DNA from: Pestalotiopsis fici W106-1
Lineage: Eukaryota; Ascomycota; Sordariomycetes; Amphisphaeriales; Sporocadaceae
Direction: 5' to 3'
DNA length: 64,000 nucleotides
NCBI RefSeq assembly: GCF_000516985.1
Contig: NW_006917092.1
Coordinates: 3,674,619-3,738,618 of the forward strand
In this document: positions 13,025-25,122 of the stretch, in pieces
How positions within the stretch are numbered: position 1 is the first letter of the stretch
Layout: each line of letters begins with the position of its first letter
Translations under genes and position numbers: made by a program
Notes under the pieces: generated by a model
Database searches by the model: none
What the model saw: only the letters and a program-made list of their open reading frames with translations
Told to the model about the DNA's origin: nothing

Positions 13025-15595
13025 CTTTAGCTAAGCTCGAATTTAAAAATACGGGCCTAATTTTTAGCGATATATTACCGACGTTATTATTTTAAATCCT
13101 AATTTTTTTTAATATTAAAAAATTTGCTAATTTTCCCGCCGGAAAGCCGCCCGCCGGAAAGCCGCCTGCCTTAAAGCAGCTAAATTTAAAATAAATATTT
13201 TAAACCTTTAGGAGCTTAATACCCGCCCCGGTATTTTAAATTTAACCGTTTTCCGATAATAAAAAATCTATTTTTTTTTTAGTTTTTCTGCCTGCTTTCC
13301 TTTCCGTTTAATAATATAAAATATTTTTTCCTTTTTATAGCAAAAAATTAAATAATAATAAAATTAAATATTATTTTTATTATAAATTTTATAAACCAAA
13401 AAAAATTAAATAATATATTAATATTATATATTTTAAATATTATTATTATAAATTACGCGTTTTTAGAAAAAAAAATATCGGATTTTATAAAAAAAAATAT
13501 CTTAAACGCATTATTCTTAATAATAATAATAGTAATAGTAACGATAATATTAGCTAATATAAATAATTCGAAGCGGTAAGGTTTTTAGCTTAAAATAAAT
13601 TTTTATTTCCGGGGTTCGCGTAATTTTATTAAATACTATTTATTATATTTATATTCGTATATTTGCTTAATAATTATTAAAATCGGATATATAAATTTAT
13701 TATATTTATTTTAAATATTTTTTGCTAATATAAATAAAAGCTTTTTTTTTTTTATATTTTTCCTTTACCGTTTTCCGCTTTTTTTTTACAGGGAAATTTA
13801 AAATTTAATTTTGCTAATCCCGGTATAATAAAATCGTTAGGAACAATTATATTATATCCGATAAAAAGCTTAAATATCGTTAAAACCAAGCTATTATCCC
13901 CGAACCTATACTTAAAAAGAAAAATAATCGCTTTCGTCGAACTCCTAAGCGCATTATATAAACCGATATTATTAGCCGTTTTTAAAAGCCGGATTTACGT
14001 TTAATTCGTTCCGCCGAAAACGTTTATTCGGCGAAGGCTCTAAATCTGCCTTTATAGCCTAAGGCGTTATTAACTCGAATATTATTATAATATTTTTTAT
14101 TATTTTATTATCGATTTCGGCTTTTATTAAAGGCTTTTATAATTATCGGTTTATAAATATATGCGGTAAAATAGCTGCGGTATTATAGGCGTTTATAATT
14201 AATAGTTATATTTAGGCCGGATAATTATATAATTTTTTTTTCCGAAGCTAAAGCTAATATCGGGCTTACGCTTAAAAAAGCTTTTATTTAGCGTTTTACT
14301 ATTACGCTAACGCGTATTTCCGTTTTTAAATAATTCTTTAATTCCGTTTTATCCTGCTAATTATATTTATAATTTATAAAGTATAGCTACGTTTTTTATA
14401 TACCCTAATCCTTATCGAAAATATACTCGGGGCGCCGAACCTAGATTTTCGCCGATTTTTTTGGCGCCTAAAAAATTTGATTTTTTAATAAAAAAATCGA
14501 GCGTAGCCTTTATTTAGCCTTTATTAACCGTTAGAAATTTTTTAAAAAATATATTTATTATATTTATTTTTATAAAAAAGTCGTATTCCTTATTTTGCGT
14601 ATTTTATTTTATTTATAAATATATTTGCATTTTTTATATCGGATAAGCTTTCGAGGAGCTATATTTTTTATTTTAGCGATTACGGATCGGGGAGATTTCG
14701 TTTTTTAAATAAATTAATAAAAAATAAAAATTTAAAAGCTGCTCCGTAATATTTTTAATATAAAAGGTATAACCTATAAAGCTTCGAAATTTATCGAATC
14801 TTTTAATATTTACTTTAATCTGCTTTAAAATCGCTTTTAGTGCTATTTTTAATAATAAATTCGAATAGGTAAAAACGCTTATAATAATGCAATATATAAT
14901 GGTACACGGTGCTATAAAATCGAGTTTATCGGGTTTTATAGGTTTATAATCCCGCTATAACTAATAGAAATTATATTTATATATATTTCTCCTAAAAGTA
15001 AATATATAATTTATAATCTAAATATATATTTTGCAAATATTATAACAAAGTATTTTATTTTTAAAAATTAAAAAATATTATTAATAATAATTAAAATAAA
15101 CTTAAATTATTAGCGTTTTATTATATAATAATTAAAATATAGCTATAGCTATTTATTTTTAGCTAGGTTATAATAATTAATTATTATATAAAGTAATAAA
15201 TAATTAAATATGGAAATAAAAATAAATAAAACATAAAAAAGGTATATTTATATATATAATTTTAAAGGCTATATTATAGCTAAATTCGAATAATTAAATA
15301 TATATATAAGCTTAAACATATATATATAAATTATAATTTAAAATATTTATTATCGCAATAATTTATTAAAATAAAACCGCTTTATCGCAATTTATCCTCT
15401 TTCGTTTAGCGATTTTATATAATATATTATAATTTAGGCTAATATAATTACTTTTTTAATTATAACTTAAATAGGCCACTTATCATAGCGCCTTTTAATT
15501 CTTTTATAATACTTCCTTTTTACCTACGTTTTTTAAACATAAATACCTAAATTTATAAAAAAAAAAGCCCTATTACTTAAAACCCCCGCGCTAAC
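13025..15595. other. RIP-degraded AT-rich repeat block, part B
   Basis: The sequence has the same CpA-depleted, stop-dense composition as the left part of the block. No intact ORF, RNA gene or repeat pair was recognised. The right edge is the target site of the copia element at 15,601, so this sequence and that beginning at 24,147 were contiguous before the insertion. Confidence 0.7.
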
Positions 15596-15600
15596 GAATA

Positions 15601-15891
15601 TGTGGCAGTTAGTTAGACCTTAAAGGTCCTTAAGATACTAGATATAGGGAGCATATAAATGTCCCTGTTAAGAGCAAGGAGCTTACGGATAAGGTCCGTA
15701 CGCTCTAGGGAAGTTAATAAATCTTTTTAATAAATAAGTGTATAAATAAGACTATATGCTCCCTTTTTAATTAGAATTTAGATAGATATAATACACCTTA
15801 TAACCATATTTATACCTTTTAACGCTTTTAGCTTATTTTAATATTATAATTCTTTTAAACCTATTTTATATGCTTTTTTAATTATATTATA
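15601..15891 (+). repeat. 5' LTR of the 8.5-kb copia element
   Basis: It begins TGTGGCAG and ends ATTATA (a RIP-altered CA end). It pairs base for base, without indels, with 23,851-24,141. The outer (left) part keeps CA/TG and the inner end is mutated. It is bounded on the left by the target duplication GAATA. Confidence 0.92.
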
Positions 15892-17899
15892 GTTATAAGC
15901 CCGGTTTGCTTATAAAATTATTATATTTTATATTCCGTATTTTATTATTATATTTTAAAAAAATATATAGCATTAGCTTTTAAGCTTAATTTATTTTTTT
16001 ATTATTATACGTTTAAAGATATTTAAATTTAAAAAATTTAAAGTTAATATTAAGTTTAACAAAAAATATAATTAGCCTAATTAATTTTTTAAATATAAGC
16101 ATTTAGCAAATTATTTTAAAATTTAATATTTTGTAAATTTAAATTTTATGCTCCCTTTCCCCGGAAAAGGCTTTTTCCTTTTAATAATCGAAAAATATAT
16201 TAAAAACCTTTAGAAGCAATTTAAAAAAAAGCACTTAATAATTATTATAAAATAAAAAAAAACTAAAAAAGGAGAAATTCCGAAAAAGAAACCCGTGCTT
16301 ATAAATTTTACGCTCCGAAAAGCATATAATAAAAAAGTTTCTATTAAGCAAATTTTATTTAACGTTATTTCCGCTTAAATTAATAAAATATATTATTTAA
16401 AAAAATAAGTCGATAAAATAATAAACTCCGGCTTTTTATAAATCGTTAAGGTTAAAATAAAAGGAATAAGGGAGTATATTTTTAAATATTACGTTAAATA
16501 GCTTAAAGCCTTTTACGAATTAAATAAAATTAATTATATAAAGCGCGTAAAATTATAATATAAGCTTTATTTTATTATTGCAATTAAAGCCTAAAATTTT
16601 TAAAAATAGTTTTTCGAATAGAAAATTAAGCGAATAAAAGCCCGGATATATTAGGTCCTTAAGATTTATAAAGCCTTCGCCGTTAAGGATTTTTTACGTA
16701 TTATAAATATTAAAATTATGTTTAGCTAAGGAAAAAAATAAATAAAGCGTATTAATAATTTTAAAAACGAATTATTTCCGATTTTTAATGCTTTAAAAAA
16801 GGCGCTTTTTAATTAATTTAATAAAATTATTTTATTAATTAATAAACTAGGAGTTTTCGTAATTTTAGGCTTAGGCCTAGAATTTTATAAAAACGGAGTA
16901 TTAAAAAGCATAAAATTAACGATTTCGAGCTTTAACGTTTTAGCTTAGGAACTTTTTTACTTTTGTAAAAAAAAGGGATAAAAGAATTATTAATAAGGCC
17001 CGGAAATATATTTATTTTTGGAATACGCTTTTATAAGCTTAACGGAAAGGAAAATTAAAATATTATTTAAAACGGAAGTAAACGAGATCCGTTTTCGTAT
17101 ATAATAAAAGAAATATAAAAAATTAAAAAGTTAATTTAAGGCTATCGGCTGGATATTAGGTAATTTTAGTAAAAGGAACCCTAAAAGCGGGTTTTTGTAT
17201 CCCGGCTTTATTAGCGCTATAATTATTAACCTATTTTCTTTTATAAAGGAGTATAGGAATTCCCTTTTACCGCTTTTTTTTAATTCGATTTTTTTTTTAT
17301 TTCTAAAAAGCTTTTAAATATATTTTTTATGCTTTAGCTAAACCTTTGCCCCTTTTTAGTCGTTATAATTATTAATTTTGTTATTATAAATTTTAATAAT
17401 ATTATTAGTATTTATATTATTATTTTTAGCAAATACCTATTATCCGATTTTACGCTTTTTAATAATTATAGCGCTATTTATATAGTAAATAATTTTAAAT
17501 TTTTATTGCTAAATTTTATTAAATTTATAAAGGACGAAAATTAAATTTAAGCTAATATTTTATTTTTTCCTATTTAAGGCTAAGGTATCCGTATTATTAA
17601 AAATTATATTAATAATTTTATAAATATTAAAATAAATTTCGTATTTAACGATATTATTTATTTTCTAAATTTTTATTATAATATTATTTTTAAATTTAAA
17701 TTAAATAAAAAAGGAGCATAATTTTGCGGATATAATGCTATTATTAAATATAGAATATTAAAGCATAATATTATATTTTATAAGCTTTAGCGAAAGTTTT
17801 ATTTAATTTTTTTTTAAATATAAGCTTATATTTTTTTATTTTTTTAATTTTTTTACTAAAATAAGCGTAAGCTATTTTTATATTTTAGTATTTTATTTT

Positions 17900-20800
17900 A
17901 TTAATTAATAAAAAATATAACGATTTAGGGCATATATTTAGCCTAAATTTAATAAAGAATTATTTTAGCATTTTCGGTTAGGATACCTTAGGATTAAAGC
18001 TTTTAAGCGGCTTGCTAAAAGCGCAAAAAATATTTAAATTAGTGGAATAAAATAATTTAATTATAAAATTTATATACGCTTTAAGGCTATTTAGGTAATT
18101 TTAAAAAAAACCAAAAAATATTAAATAAAACGATTATTTTAGCGGATATTTTTAGATTTTATATTTTACGATAAAATTTTTAATAAAAGCATTTATACGC
18201 TAATTATTAAGGAAGAATAATTACGAAAATATTTCGTTTTCCCGTTAAAATTTAAAAAAAAAACGAATTTACCCTAATAATTATTAATTTCGTTATATCG
18301 GTAAAACGATAATACCGCTTTTTTATTTATATAATTTTTTACGATAATAAAACGGCATTTTTACCGGCGCGCGGGACCAATTATTACGAGCGCTAAGCTA
18401 AAAAAAAAAAATTATTATTTAGTTATTAGCCCTTTATATATCTAAACTAAATAAAAAAGCTAAAAAAGCTATTCAAAAGCTTTAGGAAAAAACTTTAATA
18501 ATGCTAATATTTGCGAATTTCCTTTTTACGCTTTAGCTAAAAATATTAAAAGCCGTAATATATTTATATAATATATTATTAAACGCTTTTAAAAATTACC
18601 GATTATTAAACGAAATATTAAATAAATAATTCGAATAATATTTCCGATAATATATTCTAAAGATTATACGAGGAATTATTATTAATTTAAAACCGGATTA
18701 GAATTTAATTTATATATACGGATATATAGTTTACGCTTTAAAAAAAAAATAAAAAAAATATTAATTTAAAATATTATAAAATTTATTTAAAAATTTATTT
18801 TAGATATTTAATTAAATATTATTTTAATTAATTTTTCCGCATTTAAATTTTAAGCCTAAATTAGGTTATAATTATAAGGAACGTTAAATTTAATAAAAAA
18901 GTATTTTATAAAGGCCTTTAAAAAAAATAAAAAAAATAAATCGTTAAAAAAAAACTCTATCTTATTATTAACGAAATTAAAAAATTTAAACCGATATTTT
19001 TTAAAAGCGATATTATTTTATAATTTAATTTTTAGGACGCTTTATAATTACGTTTTATATTATCCGATTTAAAGGGTAAATTTATATTTAATGTTATTTC
19101 CGAGTATATAAATATAGCTTAATAAATCGCGGAATAATTTAAAAATAACGCTAAAAATAGCCTTTTTAATGCTTAAATATTAAATATTTACCTAAATATT
19201 TTTTTAAAAATATAAAATTTTTTTAAGCTAGGGTAAAAAAATTAAGGCTTTTTATCCCTAATAGCTATGCTTAAATTATATAAAAAAATTAGCATTTATA
19301 AAAAAAAAAATCGCGGGAATATTTTATAAAAAAGCAATATTTCGATAAAAAATAATTAAAAATATATAATATAACGCTAAATACTTAATAATTTAGCATT
19401 ACAACTAAAATTTTTAAAAGGTATAATTATTAATTTATTTAAGGATAAAAACTTTTAGGACGCTAAAGAATTATTACCTTTAACTTTTAAAAACGCTAAA
19501 AAATCGTAATTTTTAATTTTTATTAAAGCAAAATACCCTAAAATTAAAATATTTATATAATTTATTAATTTAAAAGGGTAAAAAGCATAAAATATAGCTT
19601 TAACCGCTTTTATAAAAAATTAATTAAATAAAATAATTAAAATTAAATATAATACGCGTATTAAAAAAGCTTTTTAAAAATACAAATAATTATATATATT
19701 AGTAATATTTTATGGAATATTTGTAATTTTATTAATTAACTTATTTTAAAAAAAATTTAACGATTAATTTATACTAATAGCTAAAAATAAAAACCTTTTA
19801 GCGTATAAAACCTTATATTTTATAATCGCAGCTATAATATTAGGTTATAAAAAAAAAATTTAAAAGCATTTTATCGGCTTTAGAAAAATTTTTAAATAAC
19901 GATAAAAATTTTAGTATATTTAAAAATATCGCTTTTAACCTAAAAAAGGAAAAAATATACCTAAATAACGTATTATAAAAACTAAAAAAATAGAAAAACC
20001 TAAAAAATTATTTATATAGGCCTTAATTTAAAAAGGTAATAGGCTTTAAATTTAAAATTTTAATATAAAAAGGTATTTAAAAAAAAAAGGATCGCGAAAA
20101 ACGCTTTAGTAAGCTTATATTTTTAATATAGGTATAGGTATATAAATTCGATAAAAATAATTATTTAGTAAAATTTAAGGCAAAATTTATTATAAAGGAA
20201 AATTTTTAAAAAAAAAGCGTAAAAAATATTTACGCTTTAATTTTAGCCGCCCGATTATTTAGAATTATAATAGCTATAGCTGCTAAAAATAATTTTAAAT
20301 ATAAATAATACGATATTATTAAAGCCTTTTTTAACGCTTTAAGGGGAATTTTAAAATTTATATATTATAAGCTATTAAACGGTTTTAATATAAAATATAA
20401 ATATTTAAAGCTTAAAAAAGCCTTATACGGGCTTAGAAATTTATTATTATTATAATATAAAAAGCTTAATAATATATTAATATAGCTAAGATTCGACGCT
20501 TTTATTAAAAAATTATACTTATTTTTTAACTCCGATTATATAATATTTTTAATATTTTACGTTAACGATATTTTTACCTTTTATTATAAAAATTATAAAA
20601 AAATAGCTTAAACGTTTATAAAAAATATTAAAGGGAGATATAAGCTTAAATTAAAAAAAACGTTTTATAATTTTTTAGTATTCGGGTATTTAAAAACCGG
20701 AATATAAGGACCGTTACGTTATTATATAATATTTATATAAAAAAAATCGTAGCTAAATTCGGGGTAAATAACTAATCGAATATATTAGCCGTATTTATAA

Positions 20801-21560
20801 ATTTAGCCTTTTTAAAAAAATATTTAGGTATCGCTATTAAAAGCGAAATTAAAAAATTTTAAAAAATAATCGGTTTAATATTATATATTATTATTATAAT
20901 TAAATTAAATATTATATTTATTGCAGTTTAGCTTTTTTATTTTTTTATTAACCTAAAGCTAACGCATTTTAAAGCTAGGTTATAAATTATTAAATATTTT
21001 TAAAATATTAAATTCCTTAGTATTAGGTATAAAAAATATATAAAAACTTAAATTTTAATAATAAAAAATGCCTTATTTACCGACGATTAAAAATTAAAAA
21101 AAAGCTTATAAAAATATATTATTATGCTTTTTAGCGGTTTAATAATATAAAAAGCCTTTAAATAAAGCATTATATTTATTAATATAATAAAAATAAAGCT
21201 AAACGCTTTATCGGAAACCGCTAAAAAAATTTTAGTATACGAACGGCTTTATTAGGATTTAAAATTCGATTTTAGATAAAATTAGAATATTTTTTATAAT
21301 AATTAGCAGATGATACGGCTTATAATAAATGATAATTTAAAAGTTAATATTAAATTAAAATATATCGATATTAATAATATATAGCTTAAATAAAAGTATA
21401 TAAAGGGATTTTTTAGGATTATTTATTTTCGAATAAATTAAATGCTAATAAATAGCTTTATTAAAACGTTTTTAAAATAAAAATTTAAGCGCTTTATATT
21501 TTATTTAAATTTCCGTAAAATTATATTAATATTATAAATAATATATTAAAAATAATAAAA
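17900..21560 (+). pseudogene. copia pol relic (integrase, reverse transcriptase, RNase H)
   Basis: The order of recognisable motifs is GAG-pre-integrase (about 17,969-18,020), reverse transcriptase (KLKKALYGLR at 20,408; FYVNDIF around 20,555-20,575) and RNase H C-terminus (KYIDI near 21,358, followed by a TKTLPKQKF-like end near 21,470). Integrase before reverse transcriptase defines Ty1/copia rather than gypsy. The motifs fall in more than one frame and are interrupted by RIP stops. The second YVDD aspartate is retained and the first is Asn, a GAT/GAC to AAY transition. Ends are approximate. Confidence 0.8.
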
Positions 21561-21569
21561 AAATTAATT

Positions 21570-23850
21570 AATAAAAACTACCGGTAAAAAACGCTTATAT
21601 TATAATACTTTATTAGGCAAATAAAAAAATAACCGAGAAACCGCAAAACTTAACCCGTAAAAAATATATAAACGCTAAATTTATATTTATTAATATATTA
21701 TTATAAAGATTTTTTTGCTTATTTTTATACTTAAGTATTATATATAAAAACTTTTTATTTAGTTATTTTTATTATCGGAAAAAAAATTTATATAAATAAA
21801 AGTAATATTAAAGCTTAAAACCGCTTTATCGAAGACCTGCTGCTAATAGATTTTAATAGCGATTTTAAAAATAATACGGTATTTGCGCTTTACGCGAGCT
21901 TTATTATAAAAGTAATTTATATAGCGCTATATAAAAGGAATAATGCTAAAATAATTATTATAATATTAGTTTTTATGCTTTAAAAGGTGTAAAAAGCGAA
22001 ATATAAATTAAAAGGAATTTATATAGGTTTATAATTATCGCGACTTTTATTATAACGATAATAGCGATTTCCTAAAATTTAAAAGCATTTATTATTAGCC
22101 GGTATATTTTTATATATACGATTAATAATAATAGCCTTAATATAATAAACGCAAAAAATATTATTACGCATTCCCGAAACCTTTATAACGCGTTTAAGGG
22201 TGCTAGCTAAATGCTTTAATTTTTTACGTTAAATACGAATAATACGTTTAAAGCGATAAGCGGAGGGTTTAGGATTATTTTCTTTAATTTTTGCCGACGG
22301 GTAACGAAAGCTATAAATAAGGGGAATAGGTATAGGAGTGCCTTTTTTATTATTAAAATAAATAAAAAAAGCAATAAATTATTTACGATTTTCGATAAAA
22401 TTAATTATTTTAAGCGATTAATTATAAAAAATATAAATAAAAAAGGCGTAATTACCGGAGGAAATGCGAACGTAATTATTAAAAATAGCTAAAAGCTAAA
22501 TTGGAACTAAAGTTTTAAAAACTTTTCGATTAAAAAAAATAAAAAAATTAAACCTAAAAGCTTTACCGGCGCTTAAATTATTTTAAGTAAAAAAACGCGA
22601 TTTAACCGAAAAATAAGGAAAATCGGGATTATTAAACATAATATTATAAAAATTAAAACGGATAAATATTAAAAATTAAAAAAAGCATAAAAATAAACGC
22701 TAAAAAAATCGAAATTTACCGTTATTGCTAAAAAATACGCTAGCGCTTAGCTTTACGAGCGCGCTTTTTTTTTCTTTATTATAACGAAAAAGCTTAGCTA
22801 TTATTCGGTTTTGCTAAGCCTTAGAGCTATTAAACGAAAACGGGCGGCGCGTATAATTTTAAACGCGAGTTTTTTTTAGGAAATTTAAAAGGAAAGCGAG
22901 GTATAATAATAAATAATATAATAAAAAAATAAAAGTATATAATTATTTTTTAAAAGAATAATAAATAGAAATAAATTAAAAAAGCTTAAGGAAATTTAAC
23001 CTAAAAAGTAAAAAAAAAAAAAGGAAATAAAAGCTTAGGAAATAATAGGAAATAAGCTATTTATAAATAAAATAATTAATCCGATTAAATAAACTATTAT
23101 TTTTTAATTCGGGTAAAAACGCTAAATAAATATAAATTAGTAAAAGCGCATTTAAAATAATTATTAAAAGCCTAATAATAAAGGAATCGATAAAATTAAT
23201 TATTATATTTTATCGAATATAGCTATTATTAGATTTTTTAATTATTACGAAAAAAAAAAGGAGAGCTTAAAGCACTAATTTAAAAAAATATAAACGTGGT
23301 AAAAAAAAAAAAAAACTTTAGCTAAATAAGCTTATATTAAAAAAATTTAAAAAGTGTAAAAAATTAAAAACAAATATAATTAAATAAAGAAAAAATTTAA
23401 AATTTATCCAAACCTAATTATTAAATGCTAAAAATAAATATTAATAAAAAAAAAAGGAAAAAATAAAAATCTTTAAATAAATAGCGTATAAAAAGGTTAT
23501 TTTTGGGAGAAAATTTATAAATAAGGGAATTTTTGCAAAAAAAATATTTAAATAAAAGGTAAAAATATAAAAAAAGCTTTTTTAATCCGGGTTTATATAT
23601 AATAGGCAAAGGTAATTATCGCTAAAAAAAACCTGTTATTAACCGGTGATTTAATAACTAAGTTTAACTTTTAAAATAAAAACGGTAAAAATAAAGTGAA
23701 CCTTAGGAAGGATATAGGATAGGTATTTAAAAGAGCTTGGGATTTTTATTTTTATATTTAATCTAATTTAAAAATAAAGATTTTAAAAGGCTATTTAATT
23801 AATATATTTTTATTAAGCTTTTAAGGGATGCTTTAAAAGCTTAAGGGGTA
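21570..23850. other. Extra 3' segment of the copia element
   Basis: This is about 2.3 kb of AT-rich, RIP-mutated sequence between the RNase H relic and the 3' LTR. Typical copia elements have only a short untranslated tail here. I find no intact ORF and no recognisable domain in either strand. A cluster with higher GC and codon-like texture lies at 21.8-22.9 kb. It could be an additional element-borne ORF or a nested older insertion. Confidence 0.5.
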
Positions 23851-24141
23851 TATAGTAATTAGTTAGATTTTAAGGGTCCTTAAGATATTAGATATAAGGA
23901 GTATATAAATGTCCTTATTAAAAGTAAAGAGCTTACGGATAAGGTCCGTACGCTTTAGGGAAATTGACAAATCTTTCTAATAAATAAATATATAAATAGG
24001 ATTATATGCTCCCTTTTTAATTAGAATTTAAATAAATATAATATATTTTATAATTATACTTATACCTTTTAACGCTTTTAGCTTATTTTAATATTGTGAC
24101 TTTTTTAAACCTATTTCACATGCTCCTTTAATTGTATTATA
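23851..24141 (+). repeat. 3' LTR of the 8.5-kb copia element
   Basis: It is 291 bp, aligned without gaps to the 5' LTR. The left half is mutated (TATAGTAA for TGTGGCAG), while the right part is less mutated than its partner (for example CTATTTCACA against CTATTTTATA). The target duplication GAATA follows at 24,142-24,146. Confidence 0.92.
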
Positions 24142-24146
24142 GAATA

Positions 24147-24880
24147 TTTAAAAATTAATGCGCTAATAAGGCTCGATTAAAGTTCGAAAAAACGTAACGG
24201 TTACCGGCCCGGCCCGTTATTTATAAGGATTATATTATTTAAAAAATATATTTATTGCAAATAATTTTAATATATAACGTATTTTAATATCGATTTAAAT
24301 ATTCGACCGGTTTATTTATTATTTAAATCCCGGATATTTTTACCTTTTTCGTTATTAGGTTTTTATTTATAATAGCCTTTAATTTATTAAATAATTTTAT
24401 AAGCCTAAAAATTCGAAAATCGCGGTTTTAACGGGATTTTTTAAAGGTTTTAAAAGCGATTTTTATAGCTTTTTTTAAATCGCTAATTTTACGGGTTTTT
24501 AAAAACCGATAATAAAAAAGAACTTTTAAATTATAAGAAAAAATAATACGCGTAAAACTTTATATTAAAATAAGGTTTATAGCCTTAAAAGCTATATCCG
24601 TTCCGTTTTAAATATTATTTAGCTTATCCGTTTAAAAAATAAATATATTTTATACGTATATAAATATATTATATTATTTCGCTAATAAGCGATTTTTGCT
24701 AAAATTAGCTATCGCGGCTTTTTAAAAAATATTTTAATATTTTTAAAGGTTTACGGTACCGCTACGCCTTTTAAATTTTGGATTAACCGTTTCGTAAATA
24801 GCTATAACGGTAACGTTTAAATTATTTATTTCGAGCTAAAGCTTTAAATCCTATAAGCGGCCGAGTTAAAGCGGTTTTTG
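24147..24880. other. RIP-degraded AT-rich sequence right of the copia element
   Basis: This continues the sequence interrupted by the copia insertion. It is CpA-depleted and stop-dense, with no gene or RNA recognised. Confidence 0.65.
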
Positions 24881-24948
24881 CGCTAAGCTAATATTAATAG
24901 CTTCCTGCTTTGTTGGTTTATTATTATAGCTGGCGGAAATAGATATAA

Positions 24949-25080
24949 TGACTTTAAAGGTGATTTTGAAAGTAACTTTAAAAGTGATTTTGAAGGTGAT
25001 TTTAAAGGTGACTTTAAAGGTGACTTTAAAGGTGACTTTAAAGGTGACTTTAAAGGTGACTTTAAAGGTGACTTTAAAAG
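24949..25080. repeat. 12-bp minisatellite, 11 copies
   Basis: Eleven units of TGACTTTAAAGG run for exactly 132 bp. The right six are almost identical and the left ones vary (TGATTTTGAAAG and similar). The flanks from 24,895 (CTTCCTGCTTTGTTGG) also retain TG dinucleotides, so this looks like a second pocket spared by RIP. The 12-bp period gives long artefactual open frames (Lys-Ser-Pro-Leu on minus; Gly-Asp-Phe-Lys on plus). Confidence 0.9.
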
Positions 25081-25122
25081 GTAAAAGTTAAAGTAAAAAT
25101 AAGATAATAGGTATAAGTGCAA

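Larger units (their letters stand above)
15601..24141 (+). mobile_element. Ty1/copia LTR retrotransposon, RIP-inactivated, nested in the AT block
   Basis: Two directly repeated LTRs of identical length (291 bp) lie 8,250 bp apart and are flanked by the 5-bp target duplication GAATA (15,596-15,600 and 24,142-24,146). Internal coding relics on the plus strand follow copia order. A GAG-pre-integrase-like motif HFRLG is at 17,969. A reverse-transcriptase motif KLKKALYGLR is at 20,408-20,437. The catalytic YVDD appears as YVND at 20,558-20,569. An RNase H terminal motif KYIDI is at about 21,358. Many stops and the YVDD change make it non-autonomous. At 8.5 kb it is longer than a typical copia element because about 2.3 kb lies between RNase H and the 3' LTR. 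Confidence 0.92.

Noticed and set aside
24883..25122. A 79-codon Lys-Ser-Pro-Leu repeat protein on minus.
   Set aside because: It is generated by the 12-bp minisatellite. Every frame across the array is open and there is no supporting gene structure.
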